This document shows, piece after piece, positions 35,421 through 47,072 of a stretch of DNA of 64,000 nt. Origin of the DNA: Peromyscus leucopus (Eukaryota > Chordata > Mammalia > Rodentia > Cricetidae). The notes under the pieces are model-generated. The model worked only from the letters and a program-made list of their open reading frames with translations, was not told where the DNA came from and ran no database searches. The number at the start of each line of letters is the position of its first letter. Position 1 is the first letter of the stretch. The stretch lies in NCBI RefSeq assembly GCF_004664715.2, contig NC_051070.1, positions 46,572,456 through 46,636,455 of the forward strand. Reading direction: 5' to 3'. The position numbers and the translations under genes are program-made.

Positions 35421-36064
35421 AAGCTGTTCGGGAAACTGGGGGAGGGCATGCTTCGGGAAAGAACTTTGTTTCTTAAAAATCAAAATCTAATATGCGATGA
35501 AGAGGACCTTTCGTCTTTACCTCTGGAAGTTCAGAGTGTTCACATGAGAAGTGTTGAGATAGATATTGTAAGGCGTGAGGTCAGCAGTACCGGGATGGTA
35601 CTGAAGGACAGGGAAAGAAGAGATGATCACCAAGTCATCCTGCAAACGCTAGAATCCACCACTCAAAGCATCTCCTTCAGCAAATGTTAAACGCCACTCC
35701 GGGTTCCTTCATCCCTTCAAGCATCCTATTCCTGAGAGAAACAGAAAGCAAAGGAAAGAAAATAAGCTTAGCTAGCCAAACCTCATCAAAATAAAAGTTT
35801 CCCCATCCTCAGTCTCATCACACAGCCTGCACCTCACTCTGCCAGATGTTTCCAAGGTTAGCTGGTTACACAACGTTCTTCTTCCCCTTTTTGGAACCTC
35901 CCCAACCATGACCACACCACTAATGATAAGCTATTTCAAGGCACCAAGTAGCCTGAATCATTTTTATACCCATTACACTCCCCTCCCTGCCTGTTAATGA
36001 TGACTCCGTGCTATTTCTACCCTGAGCTGTCATGCCTACTATAGACTGGACACAACAGAGCACC

Positions 36065-36066
<2 letters not shown>

Positions 36067-36108
<42 letters not shown>
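36067..36108. repeat. (CA)n microsatellite
   Basis: An uninterrupted CA run of about 42 bases. Confidence 0.98.
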
Positions 36109-36110
<2 letters not shown>

Positions 36111-36349
36111 CCATGTACACACAGAGCCATACATGCTTATTGACTTGAAATAAGAACCAGCGAGCCAGGGTTATTGTGCACCATTCGAGATTTAAACACA
36201 CCAGAAGGAAATGGGAGAGATACATGAGGAGAAGAAACTGGAGAGTCAAGGAAGTGGGGAAGGGAGGCAGAGGAGACGGCACAGCAGCAGATCATGGCTT
36301 GATGTCCCAGAGATGAACTGTGCTACTATGACAAGTGGCTTGCCATCAT

Positions 36350-36367
36350 TAGCTTTTGCAAAAGCTA
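36350..36367. repeat. 18-bp perfect palindrome
   Basis: TAGCTTTTGCAAAAGCTA is its own reverse complement. Confidence 0.9.
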
Positions 36368-36744
36368 CTTCTCCTAGCTTATAATCAATTAAAGAAGCAG
36401 TGTTTATTCTCAAGCTTTCCCGCTCTGTGACTGGAGGGCTGGTAGGGTTCCAGACTCAGCTCACCCACCTGGCACAATTTACACGTCAGTCACATTGTTT
36501 GGGGACAGTCAGGGCAGAAGGGATTCATGGATGGCTGTGTCCAGGGAGGACAGGAAGATGCCGCAGGAGGCAGGGCCAGCCATGAGTGGTGCCTGAACAC
36601 ACCAGAAATGGTACCTTCTAAGAGCTGACCCGATTTATGTTTAATCTTAACTGATGGTTTTTACATCTCTGTGTCCAGGAGACAAAACCAGATTTCTTAT
36701 TTGTTAGTAAAGATCATCTGGCCTGAAAACGTCACTGAGTGGGA

Positions 36745-36930
36745 CAGGGCTTCCCTAGCACACACAAGCCTTTGGATTTGAAACCTAGTATGACAATAAC
36801 ATATAAATAAATATTTCTGTGAAATGGTGGTACACACTTGCAATTCTAAGTCTTAGGCGGTTGATGCAGGATTTCAAGTTCAGAGCCAGCTTGGGCTGCA
36901 CAGATTCTGTTTCAGAAACAAGAACCATTT
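36745..36930 (+). mobile_element. B4 SINE (ID-B1 fusion), diverged
   Basis: An ID-like half (CTTCCCTAGCACACACAAGC, ATTTGAAACCTAGTA), an A-rich linker and a B1-like half (ATGGTGGTACACACTTGC, GAGCCAGCTTGGGCTGCACA) occur in B4 order. Confidence 0.55.
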
Positions 36931-38884
36931 GGGAGAACAGGCTATGACTTTGCGGGAGGTTATCATTCACTAACCTAGGATGCAAGAAAGAAAAGCCTGT
37001 GACTGAGAGGAAACCCGTTCTTCTCCTGCCTGGGCTTTCCTGGTCACAACACAGAGGCACTTTTCACTACACTCAGTCTATGCTCCCTCTGTAGCCTTGG
37101 GAATGAATGAGACCCTTCAAGTTCCCTCAACAGAGCACCCATGCAAGAAGGCAGGCTGCAGGAGGGAGGGGAGGAGAGACCCAGTCAAAATAAAAACACA
37201 GAGATTTCTTCAGGACAGTACCTCCAGCTGTGAAGGCGACTTCTTCCTCCTGGAGTTGCAGTGGATAGGAAATTGAATCTGTGTGCTAATCTCCACGGGC
37301 AACTCTCTGGCCTTCTTTCTCTCTCAGCTGAAACCTCGTCTGCTCAGATGGTCTGTTCTGTCTATTGGTTGTTTTGAACCTGTTTCTCCTCCACCAAAGC
37401 TATGTGAAGAAGGGCACAGGTGACATGAAGAATGTCACAATAGAGTGAGCCAGAAAAGCAGCTCTGAAGCCTGAGATGGTGGAGTAGAGAGGGACATTTA
37501 GCTCTTGGGCTACTGGTCACCACCTGTCACTTGAGCAGGTCTGTCAAAGGAATATTGACTGCAGTAAACCATGCTCTGAAATGTGATTATGAGAACTGAG
37601 CCTACGGCATCTCTCTCTCTCCGTTAGTCTGCTAGGGGTCATTGTCTGCTGTTGCCTGATCATGCTGTTCCCATTTGTCACTTGTTACACTCTTTCCAGG
37701 AGATGATGACTCCATGTCAAAGTGTCGCTTTTGGACTGTGACATAAAACATGATTTGAAAAGTCCTCCAGTGAGATGAAAACTTTATTTTTTTTTCTTCA
37801 GGGTATTTTTTTTATATTTTTGTCATTTTAAGTCATTCTAGTCCATGTCCACAGATCTCTACTCCCTGCCGTCCCACCAATATCCTGAAAATCCAGTTGG
37901 GTGCTTTTCTTGGCCTAACGCATTGGCCCTTGAGCAGAAGCGTGAAAGCATCTCAGAATGGGAAGGTTTGTGGTCAGATGTGGTCAGAAGTAAGAAAGAT
38001 GGCCTCAGTCGGTTCTAGCGGAGGCATGCCTTCAAGGAAGAGAACACAACCCACAGTACCTGAGCTTCCTTAGCATCCTTAATGACGTACTACATTCCTG
38101 CCACATAGCAGGTTCAGGACAGTGACCCCAAGGCCATCACACATTTGTTATGCTCCCCAAGGGAGGAAGCTGGAACTCGAAAAGGTAACAAAAAAACCTA
38201 TTGATGAGACTGAACTCTCCGTAGAACGCCCCATCTCCACTCTGCTCACAGAGAATAGTCACATATTCCCCTACTGTATCTCCCTCATCCTTCCAACTAC
38301 CCTTCCGGAGGCAGCAGGCATGGACGAACACTGCCGAGATAACTGTCATTAACATCAGATAGAAATGCCACCAGGACAAGACAGCATGGTGGACTGTAGG
38401 ACAGCCAGCATTCTGGACTTACTTGGTAACACTGAGCAGACGTTCACAGAGAGGAGCTCCTGGCTCCACAGAACCATCCAGAGTTGGCATAGACATGGCA
38501 TCCTTCCCCATGTGGTCCCTCACAGAGTCACTGAAAAGTCTCTGATGGCTTAACAGGCCTTGTCATGTCCCTTGATCCTGTAATCCTAAATCAAGAGAGC
38601 CTTGATCTTTATCCAACTGAAAAGCAGGAAACTGGGGTTAGGCCAAGAACAGAGCTGTTTATTTCACTACTTAACACTGGGAGTAGAAGCTTCAAGTCTA
38701 TACCTGTTCTAAGTTTGGCCAACATCCATGTGTCTATTACACTTACAGCGTTCCACAAACCAGCCTTGTACACAGGCCTCTGTCCTGGCTCGGGGTAGAA
38801 AGTGAAGTCCACAGCACCCTGTCCGGGAGCGTTACCTTCATCCATCTCCTACTTACATATTGTCCATCCCACCGTTAAAGGCTC
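36931..38884. other. unassigned non-coding sequence
   Basis: About 1.95 kb with a T-rich stretch at 37783-37835. No gene or repeat recognised. Confidence 0.5.
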
Positions 38885-39055
38885 TGTGACCAAGGCGACA
38901 GTCTGGAGCCAGATGCCCTGGTTTGGCCCTTAGCTGCGCCACTTCCTGGCACAATGTCTCTGTACTTCATCTGTGAAAAGAAGGAGATAAGAGAGTTCTC
39001 TGGGGTTATTGTGAGGAATAACAATGCGGATACTTGTAAACTTCTTAGAATGGTG
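38885..39055 (+). mobile_element. MIR SINE
   Basis: GTCTGGAGCCAGATGCCCTG, GCGCCACTTCCTGGCACAAT, CTTCATCTGTGAAAAGAAGG, GGGGTTATTGTGAGGAATAA and TTGTAAACTTCTTAGAATGG follow MIR. Confidence 0.65.
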
Positions 39056-39239
39056 TGGACTGAATATGAGGCTCATAAACAATACTCATTCTAATATACT
39101 CATTAGCGTGGCCCTTGTGAACTCGGGAAAGGGATCTCTTTTATATGCCCCTGGAGCTCACTCAGCTCTCCAAAGAAAGAAAAGTCCAAGCTGAGACTCC
39201 AGCGTGACTCTCAGAGGTAGAAACTGTAGAAAAAGGGAA

Positions 39240-39622
39240 TGTGGGGTCAGAATATGGACGGCTTTATCCCCAGTGCCCCCAAATCCACACATTGATGCTC
39301 TAACCCTCCATCGAATGGTATCTAAAGATGAAGCCTTTGGAAGTCTAGTTGGATAAGATCGTAAGGGTGGGGGGCTCACAATGGGATAAGCACCCATATA
39401 GGAAGAAATACCACACAGCTGGCTGAGAGCTCCCTGCCTGGTAAGTGAACACACAGAGAGGTGACCGCCTGCAAGACAGAAGGTGACCCTGACCAGAAAG
39501 CAGCAAAGCAGGTGCATTCTTTTGGACTGCCAGCCTCCATCGCTGTGAGAAAATGAATTTCTATTGTTTAAGCCACCTAGAGTATGGTATTTTATTATGG
39601 CAGTCCAAGCTAACTAAAACAG
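39240..39622 (+). mobile_element. MLT1-type MaLR LTR
   Basis: CCAGTGCCCCCAAATCCACAC, GATGAAGCCTTTGGAAGTCT, TGGGATAAGCACCCATATAG, CCAGCCTCCATCGCTGTGAG, AATTTCTATTGTTTAAGCCA and GCAGTCCAAGCTAACTAAAACA follow an MLT1 LTR closely. Confidence 0.72.
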
Positions 39623-39757
39623 TGTCCAAACATGAAAATAAAGCGTTTCATGGCTCTTTCCCCACATGGGAAGGTTTTCACATACAAGCAGGCTCTTGCA
39701 CGAAGCCATTACTGAATGAGTTCTAAGACCAAATACTTACTTAAAAGTCACCCAAAG

Positions 39758-39850
39758 CTGAGCATGGTAGCACATGCCTGTGATCACAGTACTAGAGAGA
39801 CTGGAGCAGAAGGCAGGGGGTCAAGAACATCCTGGCCTACATAGTAACAC
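39758..39850 (+). mobile_element. B1-family SINE, 3'-truncated
   Basis: GCTGAGCATGGTAGCACATG, CTGTGATCACAGTACTAGAG and CATCCTGGCCTACATAGTAA match B1; the rest is replaced by the CA repeat that follows. Confidence 0.5.
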
Positions 39851-39851
39851 T

Positions 39852-39853
<2 letters not shown>

Positions 39854-39902
<49 letters not shown>

Positions 39903-39940
39903 GCGCGCGCGTGTGTGTGTATGTGTGTGTGTGTATGTGT
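39854..39940. repeat. (CA)n(CG)n(TG)n alternating tract
   Basis: About 46 bases of CA, then CGCGCGCGCGCG, then about 30 bases of TG with two TATG breaks. The whole is alternating purine-pyrimidine and the CA and TG arms are complementary. Confidence 0.97.
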
Positions 39941-40357
39941 AACTTGTTCTCTTAGTTCTCTCTAGAGTACTTAGTTTGTAATTTAAAAAAAGAAATCACT
40001 TTACTGTAATTAACTCATAAATAAGCATCACCCAGCTAGATTCAGGTGGCCAGCCACTCAACTGGACACTCAGTCAGTGCAAACTCTATGCTTTTCTATC
40101 TCACTGAACTTCTTTACCGTTAGACAAGCCATCATGGAGTCCCCTTAGGGTTTTACACTTTCACTACCACATACATTTTTACAGACTTATCTGCCCCCTC
40201 TCAAAAAATAGAGAAAGACAGAAAACTATGACAGAGTTGAAACTAGAAAAAAAAAATTAAGACTCTATCTTTAAAAATATGGCAAACAAACACACAAAAC
40301 TATAAAAAAATAGTGAAGACTCTTCTGCTCTGGTAATATTTCTGTGGAATCTGTGTA
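39941..40357. other. unassigned non-coding sequence
   Basis: Nothing recognised; A-rich. Confidence 0.5.
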
Positions 40358-40918
40358 TGTTTTAGTCAGGGTTTCTATTGCTGTGATAAAACATCATGAC
40401 CAAAAGCAACCTGGGAGGCAGAGCCAGGCGGATCGCTGTGAGTTCGAGGCCAGCCTGGGCTACCAAGTGAGCTCCAGGAAAGGCGCAAAGCTACACAGAG
40501 AAACCCTGTCTCGAAAAACCAAAAAAAAAAAAAAAAAAAAAGCAACCTGGGTAAGAAAGGGTTTATTTCACTTGCATGACAGCCTATCACTGATAGAATT
40601 CGGGACAGGAACTCAAGGCAGGAACCTGGAGGCAGGAGCTGATGCAGAGGCCATGGAGGGGTGCTGCTTGCTGGCTTGCTCTCCATGGCTTGCTCTCTGT
40701 GGCTTGTTCAGACTGTTTCTTATAAAACCCAGAACCACCAGCCCAGTGACAGCACCACCCACAATGGTCTGGGCCTTCCCCCATTAGTCACCAATCAAGA
40801 AAATGCCTGACAGACTTGCTTATAAGTCAATCTGATGGAAGCATTTCCTGAGCTGAGAGTCCCTATTACCAGAAAACTCTAGCTTGTATCAAGCTGACAA
40901 AAAAACCAACCAGGACCA
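40358..40918 (-). mobile_element. rodent MaLR-like LTR, carrying a B1
   Basis: TGTTTTAGTCAGGGTTTCTA at the left and AGCTTGTATCAAGCTGACAA near the right are the antisense ends of a common rodent LTR-type repeat also present at 44521, 57437 and 62700. A B1 sits at 40416-40537. I am sure these copies are one family, less sure of its name. Confidence 0.65.
40416..40537 (+). mobile_element. B1 SINE, young cricetid type, 5'-truncated
   Basis: AGGCAGAGCCAGGCGGATCG through CTGTCTCGAAAAACC and a 20-base A tail, nearly free of mutations. The GGAAAGGCGCAAAGCTACAC segment marks a cricetid subfamily. AAAAGCAACCTGGG flanks it on both sides (40402-40415 and 40538-40551). Confidence 0.93.
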
Positions 40919-40944
40919 AGTATGCTGACTCTTAATCTTACTGT

Positions 40945-40984
40945 AAACTTATTCTTAATGTAATAAACTTACTCTTAATGTAAT
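40945..40984. repeat. 20-bp tandem duplication
   Basis: AAACTTATTCTTAATGTAAT and AAACTTACTCTTAATGTAAT are adjacent and differ at one base. Confidence 0.9.
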
Positions 40985-41885
40985 ATTTAAAGTGGTGGTT
41001 TGTGTAGCTTAATTTTCCATAAAGCTGGTATGAGCTGTGTTAGTAATTCAACAAGAAACCTTGGAACCTCCAGAGCTACCCTGAGGTCTGAGTTCCTCCA
41101 TCTCGTCTGTCTTTTTGTGAACTGAGCTTCAGGCAGACGAGGAGGAGGCTGCCTCACGAGAACACAGCAGGAGCAACACTAACAATTACGTTAGAAATAG
41201 GTTTTGCTTATTCTGCCTCCAATTAAGTCAAGCCTCTATACATTTCACCACTTTAAAAATACGTGTGTAACTATTGTGTCATAAATGGGAGAGGGGCAAG
41301 GCGGCATGTTCAGGGGAGCTAATGGTAGTCAAGGACTGCTGCTCGGGGAGAGGAACCCATTGTCTTCGGTAGTGCAGTGAGTTCTCATGCTCCCTTGGAT
41401 AGTTTCACACCCATGCCGTAGGAGTGATTGTGGATAAACCCAGTGAGTGGCAAAGCAAAAAGACATGGAAGTGGGGTGGGGACTTGGTGGCAGGGGGAGG
41501 AGGAGAGAGGGTGTAGGGATGTGTATGACCACAGTGTACTACTATACATGTGTAGGAACTGTCAAAAGAGTGATATGTGTGCATGTGCTCATATATACAC
41601 AGACTGACCCTGACTCTCAGCTTGACTTGTTTATGCTGATGTAAGCAAGATCCATAGTCATCAAGAAACATATGGCATGGCTTTTAATTCGATCTTTTCC
41701 CACATTAGCCATGTGCAGTTACCCCACCCTCTCAGGACGTGGATTGTGACAGCGCATCACAACTCCCAGTCAGCCATGTGATTGTGAAGGCCAAAACCAA
41801 CTTTACAGTAAACTGTGTTGGTAAGCAAGCACGCTGGGCAGGTTAGGTGTATTAAATGTAATTGCCTCTGAATTGTTTAAAAATT
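40985..41885. other. unassigned non-coding sequence
   Basis: Nothing recognised. Confidence 0.5.
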
Positions 41886-41995
41886 GATATAGGGTTTTAT
41901 TATGTAGCCTAGAACTGGCCTTGAACTCCAGATCTCTGTGCCTCAACCTCCCCAAGTCTGGTTTACAGGCACACAACACCATATCGACCTCTACT
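41886..41995 (-). mobile_element. B1 SINE, diverged
   Basis: GATATAGGGTTTTATTATGT, CTAGAACTGGCCTTGAACTC and CCTCAACCTCCCCAAGTCTG match antisense B1. Confidence 0.6.
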
Positions 41996-43137
41996 CATGC
42001 ATTTAGATGGGATAGTTTCCATTCTACAGTGGGTCTATTGAGACAAACCTCTTTAAAAAGTCAAAGAACAAACATCTATATTTTTGGTTTTCCTTAGTGA
42101 CGTGTTGGAGTCATTTGTGAGTATGAAAACCAGTATTGGTGCTCACAGCTATAGAGCAAGGGCTTCAGTGGCCACGGTCAAATGCCACACCCTTGGCCTC
42201 AGGAGTCACGGGGGGGGGGGGGGGGGTCTCAGCCCTAAACTATTGCCTCCTGTGCTGTTCTTATGTCGAATGTCATCACTTGCCTCCAGATCCAATCCTG
42301 TTTCACACTATTGTTCAGGCTCTCTCCTGAGAGTGGCTTCGTGGCACTAACACATATGGGTCTTGTGGGGAGAGTTATGATCTGTTGGCTCTCACGCTCC
42401 TTCCCTGTAGACTTCCACCTCTTCACCACCCCATCCGTCCTGGGGTGCTAGTTTCCAAGTGCTAGGCTTCATGCTGTGGGTGTTGGCGCAGACAGAGCTG
42501 TGTCGAGGGGCCATGGCAGTTGGAGATCTCACAATCAGTGCCCGCGACACGAAGAAGCTCAGACCTCCCTCATTCTAAACACAGAAGGCTGCAAAGACAG
42601 GCTACTGCTGCAATCTGTTGTGTGGGGAGTATCCTGACACAGACGAGGAGTCCAGACTCCACAGGAGGATCCTGGGAGTCCAAGAAATCTGGGGTCCTAC
42701 AGTCAGTGTGCATCAGGAGTGTGCAGGAGGCAATGAACAAGTGACTTTGGAACAGATGAAAAGTAAAGGGGTGAATGAAAAAGGCCAGGCTTAGGAAGCC
42801 TGTGACAACCAACCATGGCTATTGCCCAAGCAGTCATCCAGCACTCCGCTTCAGAGGCTGTCATGGACTCAGGTGGACACTCCTGGGGTCTTACTCTACC
42901 CACTCACCAAGGCCTGTTCAGATGAATTGTTCGAACGATGGTCTCCATGGCAATGAACGGATACGCGGCATGCTAGAATTAAGAAGCAAACAGTCACACT
43001 AAAAAACAGACCTGAAATTTGCTCCTGATGGGAATGAAATGGGAGTACTGTGGTCCAGAGAACAGTAAGAGGAAGTGTCCCCTTAGGGACAGCCCGCGGC
43101 CATGTTCCTTTACACACCATGTGGGGCTTTCACAATC
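41996..43137. other. unassigned sequence with G17 run
   Basis: A run of 17 G lies at 42210-42226. Otherwise nothing recognised. Confidence 0.5.
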
Positions 43138-43159
43138 AGCTGTGGGAGATGGTTCCTTG

Positions 43160-43328
43160 GTTGTTGTTTTGTTTGTTGTTTTTGTTTGTTTGTTTGTTTG
43201 TTTGTTTGTTTGTTTGTTTTCAGACAGGGTTTCACTATGTAGCCCTGGCTGTCCTGGAACTCACTCTGTGGACCAGGCTGGCCTCGAACTCAGAGATCTA
43301 GCTGCCTCTGCCTCCCACCACCGTCCAG
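43160..43328 (-). mobile_element. B1 SINE with (TTTG)n tail
   Basis: A TTTG repeat (43168-43219) leads into CAGACAGGGTTTCACTATGT, GACCAGGCTGGCCTCGAACT and CTGCCTCTGCCTCCCACCAC. About 24 bases of the usual 'gtgctgggattaaaggc' part are missing. Near-identical flanks GGGAGATGGTTCCTT (43144) and GGGAGATGGTTCTT (43331) are target duplications. Confidence 0.88.
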
Positions 43329-43345
43329 CTGGGAGATGGTTCTTG

Positions 43346-43889
43346 CACACAGTTCTAACTGGATAAGTCTCCCTGCTGTAAACATCAACATGTTTGACTG
43401 TTCACAGAAATCCTCAACAGTGCACCATCATCTCAGCCTCCACCATGAGCGACTTTGCTCAGATAACCGACTTCCTTTCCTTTGGTTTTCATAGCTACAC
43501 TTCTGTTTAGGAAAATCTCATTTGTTTTATGTCTTAAGTGACTTAGTTGGAACTCAGGAGCCACTCTGTATGACTGTCTCCATTTCTCTCCTCTCTGGTG
43601 AGTATTGACTCCGTTGCCCTGGAAACAAGATAAACATCTCTGAGAACAACACTTTCTTTTTCTTCTCTCTGGGAAAAACTTGGATAAGATTCAAAAATTT
43701 TTTAAACATTTAAAAGTTAGCATTTTCTACATCTGGTATTTTATCTTTCAGCTGCTCTCTGTGCTCAGCCATGACCCTCAAAATCAACAATGGGATCCAC
43801 ACTAAACTACTCTGATTGTTTACCTTTTCTTGGCCAATCCTCGACCAGCACATGACATATAAATACCTTTAAAAGGTTTGGCATTTGTC
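43346..43889. other. unassigned non-coding sequence
   Basis: Nothing recognised. Confidence 0.5.
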
Positions 43890-44100
43890 CATTCATTTGG
43901 TGTACTTTATTAAGAGCCTATCATGTGCCCGATGAACAGAAGGGTGGGAGGTCCTCCTATCCCAGGAGATATTATGAAAGTCAAGAAGGAAGCTGCCCCG
44001 GAGCTCCGTCAGGAGACCCAGATAACTGCTGGGATCAGAGTGTATGGCAAGTTCTGAGTGAGCAGAGGCGAGTGTGAACAAAGGAGAAAGAAGGACAGAT
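43890..44100 (-). mobile_element. possible L2 fragment
   Basis: TTATTAAGAGCCTATCATGTGCCC recalls the antisense L2/MIR end 'ttattgagcacctactatgtgcc', and what follows fits loosely. Confidence 0.35.
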
Positions 44101-44289
44101 GGGAGAGGAAGTCATCAAGGCCCGCAGCTAAGAAACACTGAAACAAACGATAGCCCTTGACCTCAGCCCAAAGGCTGGGGAGTCATGGCAGACGGTAGAC
44201 TGGTTTAGATGCCAGACAAGTGTCCAGCTATTTCAGTGGACATTTGTGGAATCAAGGACTTTGAGTAGAAAGTAAATTAAGAAGGAACA

Positions 44290-44515
44290 AAGGGGACTGA
44301 GGAGATGACTCTGTGGACAAAATACTCACTAGGAAAGTGTGAGACAAGAGTGAATCCCAGCACCTACGTAACAGTTCCAGGCTCAATGAGATGTCCTGCC
44401 TCAGTAAATAAAGAGAGATCAAGAAGATATCTGATGTCAGCCTCTGGCCTTGCACACACACATGCACAGGTGTACCAGTGCACATATGAATGCACATACA
44501 TGTCACACACAAATA
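44290..44515 (+). mobile_element. B4-type SINE
   Basis: GACTGAGGAGATGACTCTGT, GAATCCCAGCACCTACGTAA, GTCAGCCTCTGGCCTTGCAC and a CA-rich end fit the B4 plan. Confidence 0.5.
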
Positions 44516-44520
44516 CAGCG

Positions 44521-44924
44521 TGTTGGCTAGTTTATGCCAACGTGACATAAGTTAGAGTTATCTGAAAGGAGAGAATCTTAACTGAGAAAAATGCTTCAAT
44601 TAGATCTGGATATAGGGCATTTTCTTTACTAGTAATAGATGGGGGGGCAGCCCATTGTGGGTGGTGTTGTCCCTGGGCTGGTGGTCCTGTTTTCTATAAG
44701 AAAGCAGGCTGAGCAAGCTATGGAGAGCAAGTCAGTAAGCAGCATTCCTCCATGGCCTCTGTATCAGCTCCTGCCTCCTGGTTCGTGCCCTGCTTGAGTT
44801 CCTGTCCTGACTTCCTTCAGTGATGGAGTATGATGTGGAAGTGTAAGCCAAATAAACCCTTTTCTCCCCAACTTGCTTTCAATCATGATGTTCCATCACA
44901 GCAATAGAAACTCTAATTAAGACA
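44521..44924 (+). mobile_element. rodent MaLR-like LTR
   Basis: TGTTGGCTAGTTTATGCCAA, GGTCCTGTTTTCTATAAGAA, AAGCAGGCTGAGCAAGCTAT, CTCCTGCCTCCTGGTTCGTG, CCAAATAAACCC and GCAATAGAAACTCTAATTAA are colinear with the copies at 40358 and 57437. Begins TG, ends CA. Confidence 0.72.
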
Positions 44925-45135
44925 TACACATAGACAGGGAGATGAGATAAAAAAAAAAAAAACAATTATATGAAGCATAAAACATTTTTGCTCAACTAAT
45001 ATATTTGACACTGGCCCTATAGGACCACATTTCCTAGTAATTTTATGGCCATCTTAGTTTGTATAAGTAATAGTGATGCTGCACCACATGAAAATCACCC
45101 AGTAATGCAGATCTTGGAACCAACTCCCCACATTA

Positions 45136-45275
45136 AAGATACGTGAGACCCTAGCATGGTGTCTCAGACCTGTCATCAAGTGCCTGGGAGCAAAGGCAGG
45201 AAGACAGGAGGACTGTTCAGCGTTAGCTACATAGTGAGTTCTAAACCAGCCTGGGCTACAGACCAAGGAGAGGGA
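45136..45275 (+). mobile_element. B1-family SINE, diverged
   Basis: CCCTAGCATGGTGTCTCAGA, GTGCCTGGGAGCAAAGGCAG and CCAGCCTGGGCTACAGACCA occur in B1 order. Confidence 0.5.
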
Positions 45276-45437
45276 GGGGATAAATATGAGTATACAATGA
45301 CCAAAGAAGACAGAGAATGAAATGAGACATTGGACTCCATGGGCCATGGCGAAACTTAGGAAGCACAGCTTACTTGATGTGGTTAGTCTCCTGTTAAGAC
45401 AGCTGGGAAGGAGGAAGAGGCCCATGGACAAAAGCTA

Positions 45438-45442
<5 letters not shown>

Positions 45443-45502
<60 letters not shown>
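45443..45502. repeat. (CT)n microsatellite
   Basis: An uninterrupted TC run of about 60 bases. Confidence 0.98.
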
Positions 45503-45509
<7 letters not shown>

Positions 45510-45532
45510 CTCTCCCTGCTTGTTCTGTTGGG

Positions 45533-45702
45533 TTTTTGTTATTATTGTTGTTGTTTTGTTTTTCGAGACAGGGTTTCTCTGTGTAGCTCTGGCTGTCCTG
45601 GGACTCACTCCATAAACCAGGCTGACCTTGAACTCAGAGATCTACCAGCCTCTGCCTCCCAAGTGCTGACATTAAAGGCATACAAACACCACATCTGGCA
45701 CA
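45533..45702 (-). mobile_element. B1 SINE, near full length
   Basis: A T-rich tail, then TTTTTCGAGACAGGGTTTCTC, TGTGTAGCTCTGGCTGTCCT, ACCAGGCTGACCTTGAACTC and GCCTCCCAAGTGCTGACATT match antisense B1. Confidence 0.88.
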
Positions 45703-47072
45703 GCTAAATTGTTCTTGAGATAGATCTGCTGCATGGGCCCTGGAAAAAGTCATGAAGTGCTTATGTTTTGAGAAGGTACCTGAATTTGCCTGTTTCATTC
45801 CCGCCAAAGCAGCTGGAGTGGCCCCAGTGGACAAACTTCCATGACTTGGTGGCTTGACACAGTGACACCCTGGGGCCGCTGGCTCTAGGCAAGAGGCCAA
45901 ATTGCCCAGGAGACAATAGGGTATGGCCGCTAAGGCCAGCACAGCCCTCCTATGTCCACAGGTTTGGAGCCCTGGGCAAGGATTCTCAGCACAGAAGCAC
46001 CCATTCAGATTTTGATCTTCGAAGCTGTCATCTGAAAACCTTAAAAGGGAAAGCAGCTACTCTGAGTCACTCAAAAGAGAGCACCATCCAGGTCAAGGTC
46101 AGTGAAGGTGGGACCATGTCAGGATAGGCCCTCTAGCTTTCAACAAGGAGCCGCTGAGAGTCCCCAGTCCCTTAGGAAAGAACAGGAGTGGGAAAGTCAG
46201 GTCCCTGGGGGACCTATCACAGAGAATATAGGGAATGGATAATATATGAAGAGAGGGATGGCCACCCAAATGAGTAAGAGGAAGAAAAGCAGGAGGAAAG
46301 GAGGGAGGGAGGGAAGGAGGGAGGAAAGGAAGGAGGGAGGGAATGGTAGGTGGGTAAGTCAGAAACCCAAATGCAAAGAGAAATATTAGTCAGAAATGAA
46401 ATTGATGTGGGAAGGACAAGGGTGGTCAGAGGCCACACTGAGGATTTGAATGGAGCAATTTACTCACCGAGGAAAGCTATTCTGATTAAAGCAAACAGCC
46501 CCGCCTCAGGTCCCTTGGGAGGGAATCAGGTAGTCTCAGGACTTCTGATCTGGGAAGTTTTTGATCCCTCGGACGTCAGTCTCTCCATGTGGGGCTAAAA
46601 CTAAAACTCAGAGAGCATGAACATATCTATTTTATACCAACCTTCTGCTATCTGAGTTGAGAACACACGAGAAATGTGATCTTCAAGCCCAAAGCACCAT
46701 TCCAGAAAATCCCAGTAAGCAGACTAAAACCCATGTGCGTCTGTGTGTGCGTCTGTGTTTTAATGCTGCTAGCTGCATCCGCTAAACCCTCACCTGTGGC
46801 GATCTCTGTGAGGCATTTACCTATAAACAAACACTAAGCTCTGTCTACTTCCACACAGGAATTGCCCAACAATGTCATAATGCTCTCCAAATCCCTAGTC
46901 AAATTTCATCTAAATGGAGCAATCCAGGTGAAACCAGCTCCTCTGTCACATCCGCCTGCCAGAATGCTCTTGCCAGAAAGCAAAGATGTTTTTGGCGTTT
47001 CATCCTGCCACACCCCACCACTCTGTTTCCAAAGAAGAGGCTTGTGCACATTCATCCTTAAAAACAAAAACA
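45703..47072. other. unassigned sequence with GGAG repeat
   Basis: Apart from the purine repeat at 46285-46346 nothing is recognised. Confidence 0.5.
46285..46346. repeat. (GGGA)n/(GGAA)n purine repeat
   Basis: About 60 bases of GGAGG/GGAAA units. Confidence 0.95.

Larger units (their letters stand above)
35421..36744. other. unassigned sequence with microsatellite and palindrome
   Basis: Apart from the CA repeat at 36067-36108 and the palindrome at 36350-36367 I recognise nothing. Confidence 0.5.

Noticed and set aside
40344..40787. 147-codon open frame, the longest on the plus strand
   Set aside because: It crosses a MaLR-like LTR and a nested B1 with its A tail, so the frame is a chimera of repeats.
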